DNA from: Chitinophagales bacterium
Lineage (GTDB): Bacteria; Bacteroidota; Bacteroidia; Chitinophagales; Chitinophagaceae
Assembly (NCBI GenBank): GCA_020636575.1
Contig: JACJXP010000004.1
Span: 62,001-126,000 of the forward strand
Reading direction: 5' to 3'
DNA: 64,000 nucleotides
Shown: positions 1 to 8,324 of the stretch, piece after piece
Numbering within the stretch: position 1 is the stretch's first letter
How the letters are laid out: each line of letters starts with the position of its first letter
Made by a program: the position numbers and the translations under genes
The notes under the pieces: generated by a model
The model's database searches: none
The model's input: only the letters and a program-made list of their open reading frames with translations
Told to the model about the DNA's origin: nothing

Positions 1-2
1 AT

Positions 3-2003
3 GATAAGTCGCTAGTAGTAGGCGTATTTGGAAAATGGGGTGAGGGTAAAACCTCGATTTTGAATTTTATAAAGGGAGAGCTTAATGACAATTGTATTCA
101 GCTTGAGTTTAATCCTTGGTTATTCACAGACGAGAAACAACTTCTTTCAAGCTTCTTTTTTACACTTGCTGGAAAGCTTCAAAAAAAAATCCTTAATGAA
201 TGGAAGAAAGTTGGAAAATATTTAAAAGATTATTCGGCAATTCTTGGTTCATTGACTCTGTTTTTTGGATATAATTCTGAAAAACAAATTAAAAACTTAG
301 GGGATAAGCTAAGTGAAAACTCAATAGAGGAGTTGAAAAGTAAGTTAGGGAATATACTCAAGGATGAAGAAAAGAAGATTGTTGTTTTTATTGATGATAT
401 AGACCGACTTACTAGTAAAGAAATACAAAGTATATTTAAGCTTGTTAAGAATGCAGGTGACTTTTCAAATGTTGTATATGTGTTAGCATTTGACGATGAG
501 ATTGTTGCAAAATCTTTGGCCCCGGAATATGGAGATTCAAATAGCTCTTATGGGTATAATTTTTTGGAGAAAATTATACAGATACCCTTAAGAATTCCAG
601 TAGTTAACCGCACACTAATTAAAGAATATACTTATGAATTGATAGAGAAGGTTCTTGAAGAAAATCAATTAATATTAACTCAGAACGAGTTAACAGAGTT
701 TCAAGATAGATTTGAAATTGGTTTTTTAAATGATATTGACAATCCTAGGTTCTCATTACGGTATTCAAATAATATAAGCTTTGTTATTCCCTTGCTAAAG
801 GGAGAAGTCAATTTAGTTGATCTAATGCTAATTGAAGCTATTAAAGTTTTTAGGCCGGAATTGTATGGATTTATTAGCGACAATAAACATTTTTTCTTAG
901 AGGACTATTCTTCTTTTTCAAAAGGATACATTGGAAATGATGATTATAAAAATAAGGCAAAAGAGCATTTAGAGAAGGGGTTTTCAGAATACTCAAACTC
1001 ATCACTAACTATTCTTGTTTTAAAGTTATTTCCTAATCTTGATGATATATTCCCGCATAGTGGCTTATCCTTTAACAATCAAGAAAGTATTGATCCGAAT
1101 AAAGAAAGAAGGGTATGCTCTTCCGAGTATTTCGATAAATATTTTCAATACACAGTGCCTAAAGGCATAATATCAGACATTTATTTTGATAAAATACTTG
1201 GGTCACTTGAAACATCCGAATATTCAGATATAAAAGATGAATTTTCTTCAATTTTCACCAAGTATAGTCCTAATGACATCTTGACAAAAATAAATTTACG
1301 GATGGATGAGTTTAGTGTAAGATCGATTAAGAGTGTGATAAAGTTATTAGCTGTGAATAATAAATTCTTCCCCATCATTACCAAGTATCCAACTTTGGGC
1401 GGGATCAATAGATACGCAATAATTACGATTTTGAGTCTATTTAAAAAAATTGACAAAAGCGAACATAAATTTTTTATAGGAGAGATAGTAAGTTCTTCAG
1501 ATTCTTGTGAGTTTTCATATGAACTTTATAAAATTTATAATTCCCAGCCCGGAGAAGATAAAATGAAAGAAGTCCGTGATTCTTTAATAGATAAAATTGT
1601 AGAACTTTTTAAGAAAAAACTTAAATCCATTGATTTTTTTGAAATTACGAATGACGAGACGACATTATTTGTCATTAAAAATTGGGTGAAAGGTGATTTG
1701 AGCTTATGGAATTTGATGAACAAAGAAAATCAAAATAGTATAGAACAGGCCTTAAAGATGGTTAAGGTTTTTTTGCCAACTTATTATGGGTCCCATTTAG
1801 ACCACCCATATAAAAGCAAGTTTGTTTTGGAAGATTTTAAATTAATAAAAGAATATCTTGATGTAAATATTATTAATAATGTTTTTATATCTAAATATGG
1901 TGATATAGCAGGGGGGGAATCAAAACATGATGAAGGCGAAGAACTATCAAATAAGGAGATTGTTGGGTTGTTTCAAAAATTCTATAAGGAAGTAGTATCA
2001 TAG
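3..2003 (+). CDS. KAP family P-loop NTPase, 5'-truncated by window edge
   Basis: The reading frame is open from the window edge, so the start is missing. A Walker A motif GKWGEGKTS lies at nt 30-56, directly followed by FNPW, a signature of KAP NTPases (Kidins220/ARMS and PifA family). The Walker B segment VVFIDDIDRL is at nt 381-410. The rest is a long helical C-terminal part without recognisable domains. About 666 residues are visible, so only a short N-terminus can be lost. KAP proteins are ATPases, often membrane-associated, and some act in phage exclusion; the substrate cannot be told here. The gene is visibly richer in A/T than everything downstream and uses many ATA, AAT and TTA codons, which suggests horizontal transfer. 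No downstream partner gene follows; the next gene is a cell-wall enzyme. Family assignment is firm, the defence role is inference. Confidence 0.88.
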   Translation, partial: DKSLVVGVFGKWGEGKTSILNFIKGELNDNCIQLEFNPWLFTDEKQLLSSFFFTLAGKLQKKILNEWKKVGKYLKDYSAILGSLTLFFGYNSEKQIKNLGDKLSENSIEELKSKLGNILKDEEKKIVVFIDDIDRLTSKEIQSIFKLVKNAGDFSNVVYVLAFDDEIVAKSLAPEYGDSNSSYGYNFLEKIIQIPLRIPVVNRTLIKEYTYELIEKVLEENQLILTQNELTEFQDRFEIGFLNDIDNPRFSLRYSNNISFVIPLLKGEVNLVDLMLIEAIKVFRPELYGFISDNKHFFLEDYSSFSKGYIGNDDYKNKAKEHLEKGFSEYSNSSLTILVLKLFPNLDDIFPHSGLSFNNQESIDPNKERRVCSSEYFDKYFQYTVPKGIISDIYFDKILGSLETSEYSDIKDEFSSIFTKYSPNDILTKINLRMDEFSVRSIKSVIKLLAVNNKFFPIITKYPTLGGINRYAIITILSLFKKIDKSEHKFFIGEIVSSSDSCEFSYELYKIYNSQPGEDKMKEVRDSLIDKIVELFKKKLKSIDFFEITNDETTLFVIKNWVKGDLSLWNLMNKENQNSIEQALKMVKVFLPTYYGSHLDHPYKSKFVLEDFKLIKEYLDVNIINNVFISKYGDIAGGESKHDEGEELSNKEIVGLFQKFYKEVVS

Positions 2004-2201
2004 TGCTTGTAAACTGTCCTTTTCCCCCAATTAAGATCTTAGTGTGAAAACTTTCATGACTTGTTTTGATTTTACTTCTTCTATTTTTTTGGATAAAATA
2101 ACTGCTAGCACATAATACGCTGAACTATATCAGACAGACTTCTGACGCATCTCATACTTAAAAACTCTCTTTTCACCCACCTTTGGTAAGAAAGACACAC
2201 T

Positions 2202-3005
2202 ATGAATAGGGGATACCTGGTCCTGCTGTTAATTTTGCATCTTTTCGTTTCCTGCAAAACAGGGGAGAAGAATAGCAATTTGCGGGGATTAAATTACCAG
2301 CAGTTCAAAGATTCAGTCATTCAAAGTGATAATGGGGTTATAAGTGATACTGAGAACATTTTTGATGCCCCCTGTTTTATTCCAGGAACAGATTCATTAG
2401 AACCTTTACTGGTAAATATTGATACTATGCTCCGCCGGGAAGAAGAGTTAATAAAGCGGCTGGACAGCATGAAAAGCAATATTTCCAAAGAGCCTGGTTT
2501 TACTGAAAAAGAAAAAGAGATCATCAGCGAGAACAGGAAGATCGTGGACTCCTTCCTGCTGGCAAAAAAAGATACTGCCGATAAGACTGGATGCCGGGAA
2601 ATAGATTGTCCGCTCTTTGCACTCATAGATAAATCAAAACAGGTACTGTATCTCTACATCTTTGGTGAGTTAAAAGATAGTTTCCTGGTATCCACCGGTA
2701 AAGGCAAAAAATATGAAACCCCCGAAATGAGCCTGCGGCCACATGGCCCTTTACTGGTAAAATATACTTCCAAAAAATTCCCCGGTGGTAATTACCTCGG
2801 CCTTGGCAATATGCCTTATGCCGTTTTTGTAAAAGGGGGATATGCCATCCATGGCACTACTCCCGGCAATTTTGCCAAACTGGGTAAAGAAGCCTCACAT
2901 GGTTGTATTAGGCTGCATCCCGATAATGCAAAGGTCTTTCATGCCCTTGTAAAAACAGTAGGACTGGCACAAACATGGGTAGCTATCAAAGACTCGCTAC
3001 CTTAA
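2202..3005 (+). CDS. L,D-transpeptidase (YkuD domain) lipoprotein
   Basis: The N-terminus is a lipoprotein signal with lipobox FVSC (Cys18). Residues about 70-130 are a charged helical region, and the YkuD catalytic domain fills the C-terminal half, starting near CPLFALIDKSKQ. The catalytic signature HGTTPGN...SHGCIRL is complete, with Cys235 as nucleophile and the preceding His residues in place. Such enzymes form 3-3 peptidoglycan crosslinks or attach proteins to peptidoglycan in the periplasm. Here the lipid anchor would hold it at a membrane facing the wall. The gene stands alone, 198 bases after the KAP gene, with no clear promoter or terminator. Confidence 0.9.
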   Translation: MNRGYLVLLLILHLFVSCKTGEKNSNLRGLNYQQFKDSVIQSDNGVISDTENIFDAPCFIPGTDSLEPLLVNIDTMLRREEELIKRLDSMKSNISKEPGFTEKEKEIISENRKIVDSFLLAKKDTADKTGCREIDCPLFALIDKSKQVLYLYIFGELKDSFLVSTGKGKKYETPEMSLRPHGPLLVKYTSKKFPGGNYLGLGNMPYAVFVKGGYAIHGTTPGNFAKLGKEASHGCIRLHPDNAKVFHALVKTVGLAQTWVAIKDSLP

Positions 3006-3033
3006 GAGTTCTGCATCCGCCGGAACGGGAATA

Positions 3034-3213
3034 TTATTTCCTTTTTTTAAGGTGTTCTGTTTTCCGCTCTTTAGTATTATGCGTTACATGCTCACCTTTA
3101 AAGATCTGTTCTTCACCTTCCCGGCTATCTAAATTATCCTTGTTCTCAGGTATATGCCGGTTGGTATTGAACTGGATATTACTCTTCCGGTTTTTTGATT
3201 TTAAGTTTTTCAT
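3034..3213 (-). CDS. Small hydrophilic hypothetical protein (59 aa)
   Basis: An ATG at 3213 opens a 59-residue frame that could extend further upstream to a TTG at 3306. The protein is very polar and basic: Lys/Asn-rich N-terminus, a central NLDSREGEEQ stretch, and a KKRK end. There is no membrane segment or signal peptide. It occupies the otherwise empty 353-base gap between the L,D-transpeptidase and the copper oxidase. The composition looks protein-like rather than random, and I recall similar short DSRE.EEQ.FKG-type proteins in Bacteroidota, but this is memory, not a search. The start context is weak (CAGGGATATG). Function unknown. Confidence 0.45.
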   Translation of the reverse strand: MKNLKSKNRKSNIQFNTNRHIPENKDNLDSREGEEQIFKGEHVTHNTKERKTEHLKKRK

Positions 3214-3323
3214 ATCCCTGCTTTGCTTAAAAGTATCACAAACCCTGGTACAGGAAAATGATATTGAGCAGGTTTTAGCAGGATTCTCAGCAGTAATTTT
3301 TCTCAACTCTCAGATATCCTAAA

Positions 3324-3352
3324 GCCGGGCAAGCAAAAGATCCTTGCCCGGT
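3324..3352. terminator. Hairpin, probable terminator
   Basis: Perfect 9-bp stem CCGGGCAAG (3325-3333) and CTTGCCCGG (3343-3351) with a 9-base loop. It sits just past the stop of the multicopper oxidase on the minus strand. T-runs are weak on both sides, so termination strength is uncertain. Confidence 0.55.
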
Positions 3353-3358
3353 TCATTG

Positions 3359-4678
3359 TTACATTGCATGATGATGGTGGTGATGATGATGTGTAGTTCT
3401 TTGTGAACCATTCTTTGGGTCTACCACTTCAAAATGCGACATCATCCCAGCAGCATGGTGTTCCAGTATATGACAGTGATACATCCATTCGCCGGGACGA
3501 TTATCCGGTATCCATGCAATTTTGATCTTGCTTTTTGGTTTCAGGTTATAACTGTCTTTCCATGCTTTGTACAAAGGTGCTTTTCCATTTTCTTCAATTA
3601 CCTGGAAGAAGAAGCCGTGTAAATGGTAAGGGTGGTCCATCATACTGGTGTTTTCAATTTCCCAAACCTGTAACTCATCTACATACACCGGTTTGTCCCT
3701 GTCATGCATATTGCCATTCACCAAAAAATCAACACCGTGTTTAAAGTTCATATCCACTTCAAAACTGATCTTTCTGTTCACTGCAGCACCGGTTGCAGCC
3801 AGGGTTTCTATTTTTCTCAGTTCAGCAGGTATGCTGGCGATGGAAGGTTTAGTTTCCCTAACAGTAACGGTTGCTAATGTCTGTCTCCTTGTCTTTACAA
3901 CTGTGGTGCGGTTATACGCTAATGTTTCGATCAGGAAGTTTTCACCTTCTTCAAAAGCTCCTGCTATAATATCTATTCTCTCACCGGGAGTTATCAGCAC
4001 TTCGTTCACTTCAATGGGTTTTTCAATAAGTCCGCCATCTGTACCAATGATCCTGAATTCTTTACCACTTAAACTTAACCGTACATACCGGGCACTGGAG
4101 GCATTAATGAACCGCCATCTTTCTGTTTGGCCGGCATTGATCCTGATCACCGGTTTTTCTTTTCCATTTACCAGGATCGTTTTTCCCTGCCTTCCATCGT
4201 GTCGTTCTATCCAGCGCTGTATAGCATTCCCTTTTTTGAATTCATTATTGGCATTCAGTTTCACATCATCTATCACCAGCACTTTTTCAGCATCAAATAC
4301 AGGGTCATTTTCATCTTCTACAATCAGTGCACCGTACATTCCTCTTTCCATCTGCACTGTTTCATTATAGTGGGAGTGATACCAGAATGTTCCAGCATCA
4401 GGAACCACAAACCGATATTCGAATTCCTCACCGGGCTGTATAGGTCGCTGCACATCACCAGTGCCATCCATGGCGGCAGGAAGCCTTATGCCATGCCAGT
4501 GTATCATTGTTGGTTCGGGTAATTCATTTTTAAGCCTGATGACCAGGGTGTCGCCTTTTTTGGCTTTTAATACCGGACCTGGAAATGTATAGTCAAATCC
4601 CCAGGCTTTGATCGTTTTTCCTTCTGTTATTTTCCAGTCAAATTCGGAGGCGGTAAGTTGATAAAATCTCGTTGTCAT
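3359..4678 (-). CDS. Multicopper oxidase, leaderless, with C-terminal octahistidine
   Basis: Three cupredoxin domains in about 439 residues. Copper-ligand motifs are all present: HWHG (60-63), HSH (101-103), HPYHLHG near residue 375, and HCHILEHHAAGMM near the C-terminus, which gives the type 1, 2 and 3 sites including the axial Met. The family (CueO/CopA, laccase) oxidises Cu(I) or phenols with reduction of oxygen. The start ATG at 4678 is chosen because the upstream in-frame extension overlaps another small gene and has no signal peptide. With this start the protein has no Sec or Tat leader, unlike typical exported CueO, so it may be cytoplasmic. The C-terminus ends in eight consecutive His then Ala-Met, a natural metal-binding tail. 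It is the last gene of an apparent regulator, metallothionein and oxidase operon, so a role in copper detoxification is likely. Confidence 0.9.
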   Translation of the reverse strand: MTTRFYQLTASEFDWKITEGKTIKAWGFDYTFPGPVLKAKKGDTLVIRLKNELPEPTMIHWHGIRLPAAMDGTGDVQRPIQPGEEFEYRFVVPDAGTFWYHSHYNETVQMERGMYGALIVEDENDPVFDAEKVLVIDDVKLNANNEFKKGNAIQRWIERHDGRQGKTILVNGKEKPVIRINAGQTERWRFINASSARYVRLSLSGKEFRIIGTDGGLIEKPIEVNEVLITPGERIDIIAGAFEEGENFLIETLAYNRTTVVKTRRQTLATVTVRETKPSIASIPAELRKIETLAATGAAVNRKISFEVDMNFKHGVDFLVNGNMHDRDKPVYVDELQVWEIENTSMMDHPYHLHGFFFQVIEENGKAPLYKAWKDSYNLKPKSKIKIAWIPDNRPGEWMYHCHILEHHAAGMMSHFEVVDPKNGSQRTTHHHHHHHHAM

Positions 4679-4700
4679 ATTTGTTGGTTTTTGTTTTGAT

Positions 4701-4729
4701 GTAAAAAAGAGAGGCGGTAAAGCCTCTCT
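4701..4729 (-). terminator. Intrinsic terminator or attenuator inside the copper operon
   Basis: On the minus strand an 8-bp stem AGAGAGGC/GCCTCTCT (4708-4729, 6-base loop) is followed by TTTTT (4707-4703). It lies between the metallothionein-like gene (stop 4735) and the oxidase start (4678). Partial termination here would yield more small-peptide transcript than oxidase transcript. Confidence 0.75.
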
Positions 4730-4734
4730 GTTGT

Positions 4735-4836
4735 TTAGCTGTTGGAAGAACTTCCACAAGCACAGTTGGGACCACACATACAAATGTTGCAACCACAAAC
4801 TGGCTCTTTGCTGCTGTTTTGTTTTGTCGTTTTCAT
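4735..4836 (-). CDS. Metallothionein-like Cys-rich peptide (33 aa)
   Basis: A 33-codon frame from ATG 4836 to TAA 4735. The C-terminal half has six cysteines in the pattern CxCxxCxCxxxCxC (Cys14, 16, 19, 21, 25, 27), flanked by a Lys/Ser/Thr-rich N-terminus and a GSSSNS tail. There is no signal peptide, so the product should be cytosolic. Closely spaced Cys-x-Cys pairs in a tiny protein are the hallmark of metallothioneins and small copper-storage peptides. The context supports copper: an AraC regulator with a CxxC metal domain lies upstream and a multicopper oxidase downstream on the same strand. A terminator directly follows, and a -7-like promoter element precedes it. The gene is too short for default gene callers. 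The function is inferred from Cys pattern and neighbours. Confidence 0.8.
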   Translation of the reverse strand: MKTTKQNSSKEPVCGCNICMCGPNCACGSSSNS

Positions 4837-4873
4837 GACTTTTTGTTTTAATGATTATGAATGATTGACAACA

Positions 4874-4881
4874 CAAAGCTA
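4874..4881 (-). promoter_or_regulatory. -7 promoter element (TAGCTTTG)
   Basis: On the minus strand TAGCTTTG matches the Bacteroidota -7 consensus TAnnTTTG, 38 bases before the metallothionein-like start. No TTTG -33 element is seen at the usual distance, which would fit activator-dependent transcription by the upstream AraC-type regulator. This is inference. Confidence 0.45.
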
Positions 4882-4940
4882 TACTGGCGGACAGCCTCCG
4901 GCCTTACGTTATGAAGGGGAAGATGTATATAATTTTTGGG

Positions 4941-5516
4941 TCAGAGCTTATCCAGCGATTGCCGCCTGGCAGCACCGATCTTTTTAAAGTGGGAAGGGGT
5001 GAGGCCTGTTATTTTTTTGAACTGTGAGGACAAATGATGAACACTGCTAAAGCCTGTCTGGTAGGAAATTTCTGTTAATGAAAGTTGGTCGTAAACAATT
5101 AGCTCTTTTACTTTCTCAATCCTTTGTAAAATAAAATACTGTTCAATAGTCTTTCCTTCGATAGAAGAGAACAGGTCGCTGAGGTAACTATAATCGTAGG
5201 GGATCTTTTTGGTGATAAATGAAGATAATTTGATGTTCTGTGAATCCATGCCGAGATTGAGATAATCGATCAGTGCCTGCTTTATATCTTCAATGATCTT
5301 GTTGGTCCTAGTTTCTATTAATTCAAACCCAGCATGATTCAACTGGCTTTCCAGTTCTTTTAATTCTTCTTTTGAAAGTTTATGGTTCAGGTCAACTTCT
5401 CCCAACACAGCATTACAATAGGAAATATTAAGATCTTTCAAGATCTTTTCAACGGTCATGATGCAGCGCTGACACACCATGTTTTTTATGAGGAGTTTGT
5501 TGGCTTTCTCTTTCAT
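4941..5516 (-). CDS. AraC family regulator with N-terminal CxxC metal-binding domain
   Basis: Residues 1-75 resemble a degenerate heavy-metal-associated (HMA) domain: NMVCQRCIMTVEKIL carries Cys15 and Cys18 in the loop-helix position where HMA domains hold copper. Residues about 85-185 are an AraC/XylS DNA-binding domain with two helix-turn-helix units, including SLTEISYQTGFSS and the GLTPSHFKK end. At 191 residues it is shorter than classical AraC proteins, because the sensor is the small HMA-like part. In Bacteroidota such proteins commonly sit beside copper efflux genes (recalled family knowledge). Here it heads a same-strand set with a metallothionein-like peptide and a multicopper oxidase. 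I infer a Cu(I)-responsive activator of these genes. Confidence 0.85.
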   Translation of the reverse strand: MKEKANKLLIKNMVCQRCIMTVEKILKDLNISYCNAVLGEVDLNHKLSKEELKELESQLNHAGFELIETRTNKIIEDIKQALIDYLNLGMDSQNIKLSSFITKKIPYDYSYLSDLFSSIEGKTIEQYFILQRIEKVKELIVYDQLSLTEISYQTGFSSVHHLSSQFKKITGLTPSHFKKIGAARRQSLDKL

Positions 5517-5538
5517 AACCAGAGAGAGGTTTCAGTGG

Positions 5539-5546
5539 CAAACTTA
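5539..5546 (-). promoter_or_regulatory. -7 promoter element (TAAGTTTG)
   Basis: TAAGTTTG on the minus strand matches TAnnTTTG and lies 22 bases upstream of the AraC-type regulator start, in the gap after the GH5 stop. No convincing -33 element is visible. Confidence 0.45.
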
Positions 5547-5559
5547 TGCTATGACAGCA

Positions 5560-7047
5560 TCATTTTTCTCTCCCAGTCAAAATATCTTCCAACCGGGTAC
5601 GCATTACATAGTTATCAAAACGGAATGATTGTGCCAATGCCACTACCTGCTCATCAGTAAGATCCTTAAACAGGTTGCAATATTCAGGCAACAGCGCTTC
5701 TGAAATAAGTATATGTCTCACCAGCAGGCCCACTTCTCTTTTGGCGCCACGGGGATAGGGGTCAAAGTCGGGAAATTCTTTTTCAATCAGTTTTTCCAAT
5801 GGCTCAATGGCCTGTCGGATATTTTTATCGGTGCTTCCCCATGCATCAGCTCCCAGAGAATCTTTTCGGTGCAGGAAAGAAGAAACAAGTTGCATGTATG
5901 GCGTTTCGTCTTTCTGGTGCATAATAGCCTGCAAACCCATATCCTTATACAGCCAGATGCACCAGCTTACTTTGTATTTATCGTAATAAGCCAGTTGGTC
6001 TTTTAATACCTGGTAACGCATTTCGTCTTTTTGCGGATCGCCAGTGTACACCGGGCCAAACTCACCCACCCAAACAGGTACCTTACGGGAGAACATGAAT
6101 TCACTTTTTTCTAAAAATTCTTTTTCAAGTGTGTCCTTATCATAATAATGTTCACGGGTCATTCCGGGGTAATCACCACCGGAAATAAATCCTGGTGTGG
6201 CATAATCATGATTGGTGTACACTACATTATCCCAAATCTCTGTGAATGTGTCAAATTCTGTTGCGTAAAGGTCACCTTCGAGAAAAAGGATATGATCAGG
6301 ATCTACTTTACGGATAGCATCTTTTAATCTTTTGTAATAGGGAAACACTTTTGTTCGGGTGGGATCAGCCGGTTCATTGATTAGATCATAACCTGCCACC
6401 CAGGGATTGCCCATATAACGTTTGGCAATTACTTCCCATAGATTGACCACCCTGTCCTGGAAATCCTTGTGCAACCAAAAAGCGGCAACATGTGTGGGGT
6501 TATCACTATGCCAGTGCTGGTTTTGTGCTCCTGGCAAAGCATGCAGGTCAATAATGGTATAAATATTATGTCTTGCACATAATTCGATCACCGTGTCGAG
6601 GTATGCAAATGCTTCTTCCTTGATAACACGGGGATTCATATCATCTTCAAATAGACGATAGTTGATGGGAATGCGGACAAGGTTCAACCCAAGGCTTTGA
6701 ATATAGGCAGCGTCCGGTTCGGTAAAATAGTTTTTTAAGAAAGTATCAAAATAGAGGTCGTATTTTTCTTTTCCCAATACATTTCTTAATCCTTCCCGCA
6801 TGGCTTCTTCATTGGCAGAATAACCGTCAATAAAATTTTCCATGTGCAGCATGCCACCCAGCCCAAAGCCACGCAATAAAATGGTATCACCTTTTTGATC
6901 AACGATCTGGTCGCCGGAAACTTTTAAGAAGTTCTCATTTGTTGAGCTCATTTGTTTTTTATTTTTTTCAGAACAGGCAATAAGTAAAAGCAGGAGCAGA
7001 GCAGGCAGCGGGAAAGTTATTCGTTTCAATGGAAGCAGTTTTATCAT
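5560..7047 (-). CDS. Glycoside hydrolase family 5-like cellulase, lipoprotein
   Basis: The signal peptide ends in lipobox LIAC (Cys25), so the enzyme is probably anchored in the outer or inner membrane. The TIM-barrel core covers about residues 40-400. GH5 motifs are clear: VRIPINYRLF, DLHALPG, DLINEP with acid/base Glu225, and VWVGEFGP with nucleophile Glu329. Family members cleave beta-1,4-glucans, mannans or similar; the substrate cannot be fixed from sequence. A further 80 or so residues follow the barrel without a recognised domain. It is followed downstream by the copper regulator at a 43-base gap and preceded by the DUF819 gene. Part of the recurrent carbohydrate theme of the window. 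Confidence 0.88.
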   Translation of the reverse strand: MIKLLPLKRITFPLPALLLLLLIACSEKNKKQMSSTNENFLKVSGDQIVDQKGDTILLRGFGLGGMLHMENFIDGYSANEEAMREGLRNVLGKEKYDLYFDTFLKNYFTEPDAAYIQSLGLNLVRIPINYRLFEDDMNPRVIKEEAFAYLDTVIELCARHNIYTIIDLHALPGAQNQHWHSDNPTHVAAFWLHKDFQDRVVNLWEVIAKRYMGNPWVAGYDLINEPADPTRTKVFPYYKRLKDAIRKVDPDHILFLEGDLYATEFDTFTEIWDNVVYTNHDYATPGFISGGDYPGMTREHYYDKDTLEKEFLEKSEFMFSRKVPVWVGEFGPVYTGDPQKDEMRYQVLKDQLAYYDKYKVSWCIWLYKDMGLQAIMHQKDETPYMQLVSSFLHRKDSLGADAWGSTDKNIRQAIEPLEKLIEKEFPDFDPYPRGAKREVGLLVRHILISEALLPEYCNLFKDLTDEQVVALAQSFRFDNYVMRTRLEDILTGREK

Positions 7048-7134
7048 AAAGAAAAATAATTACTGTTGAAGGTAAGAAGATTCTTCAGGGCAGTACTTTG
7101 TTTATTGTACTTTGATAGAGAAACAGGTAAATCC

Positions 7135-8295
7135 TTATTTTAAAAATTCTGCCACCATAATACCCAGGTAACTACCACTTGCCAGCCCGATGGATCCTGC
7201 AATAATGCCGGAGACCTGCAGATCTTGTCTGTCGAGGCTGGCAGCACAAACGGGAGCTGTAGTGGAACCACCGATACAAGCATTAGAGGCTACGGATATA
7301 ATATCCCAATCCTGCTTTAATAGTCCGCCTATTCCAAATATCAGTATGCCGTGTATCAGGATAAGAATAACATCCCACAACAAAAGTGAGCCGGCTACTT
7401 CACCACTTTGTAACAAGGCACCGATATCGCAATATGCACCAATGACAGCCAGAAACAAAAGGACAAGTACCATACCGATAAGACTACTGCCTTTTAATTT
7501 TTGTACAAATTGAAATTGTGCCAGGATGATCGCAAGGGTTGTTAACACAAGGATGGAAGGTATTGCCGGAACATAATTGCTTGCCAGCGATGAAATAAAC
7601 ATACTGCCAAAACCCAATGCCAGTAGCAGTGAAACGTCGGCAATGGTCATTTCTTCTTTTATTGAGATGACCAGGTTCCTTATTTCTTCCTCGGTATGCC
7701 CTTCCGGGTGTGAAGCGATCTTTTTTGCCCGGGGAAAAATTTTCTGCAATATAGGTGGCAGCAGGATGGTCATAAATATCCAGAAAGCAGTTAAGATGTT
7801 ATCAACGGCATTCACGGCAGCATAGGTATTGCCATCTTTTTGTAATGAATAATGTAATGCCACCGCATTCAGGTTGGCGCTTCCACCGGTATAAGTGCCT
7901 GTAAACATACCTGCAATAGCAGGGGCATTATCCATATGGTTTTGTGGTGATACAATAAAGTATCCTGCAAGAGTAGCTATTACAGTAGCAATAGCTCCGA
8001 TTGTAAACATGGTGAGCATAGGTAAGCCTGCGAACTTCAGATCTTTCAACCGGACATTCAGCAATAAAAAGAATATACCAAGTGGCGCTGCGTATTCAAA
8101 TATCTTGTCGTAAACCGCTGGTGCATTGCGGGAGGTGGGAATAATATTCAGGTTAGCCAAAATGGCGGCGGTAATGATAATTATAAGTACCGAACCGATA
8201 TGCTTAAAGAACTTTTTAGTAGATAGCCATTCTGAAAACAGAACAAGGAAAAATAAAATGCCAACAAGATAAGCTGGTTCCTGTATGAATGCCAT
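7135..8295 (-). CDS. DUF819 family integral membrane protein
   Basis: About ten hydrophobic segments span the 386 residues. The GTYTGGSANLNAVA motif near residue 133 and the later ACIGGSTTAPVCAA repeat are the paired signatures of DUF819 (YjcL-type) proteins, which look like two-fold repeated transporters. The substrate is unknown. It follows the cupin gene at a 29-base gap on the same strand and likely shares its transcript with LtrA and the cupin. Confidence 0.85.
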   Translation of the reverse strand: MAFIQEPAYLVGILFFLVLFSEWLSTKKFFKHIGSVLIIIITAAILANLNIIPTSRNAPAVYDKIFEYAAPLGIFFLLLNVRLKDLKFAGLPMLTMFTIGAIATVIATLAGYFIVSPQNHMDNAPAIAGMFTGTYTGGSANLNAVALHYSLQKDGNTYAAVNAVDNILTAFWIFMTILLPPILQKIFPRAKKIASHPEGHTEEEIRNLVISIKEEMTIADVSLLLALGFGSMFISSLASNYVPAIPSILVLTTLAIILAQFQFVQKLKGSSLIGMVLVLLFLAVIGAYCDIGALLQSGEVAGSLLLWDVILILIHGILIFGIGGLLKQDWDIISVASNACIGGSTTAPVCAASLDRQDLQVSGIIAGSIGLASGSYLGIMVAEFLK

Positions 8296-8324
8296 TGGTT
8301 ATTGTGTTAATTCATTTTAATGTT

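Noticed and set aside
3648..4370. Long plus-strand reading frame (240 codons) opposite the multicopper oxidase
   Set aside because: Fully antisense to a well-supported gene; Ser/Pro/Phe-rich composition typical of antisense frames.
4679..4876. In-frame N-terminal extension of the multicopper oxidase by 66 codons
   Set aside because: It overlaps the metallothionein-like gene and the terminator, contains no signal peptide and resembles an out-of-frame reading of the Cys-rich gene.
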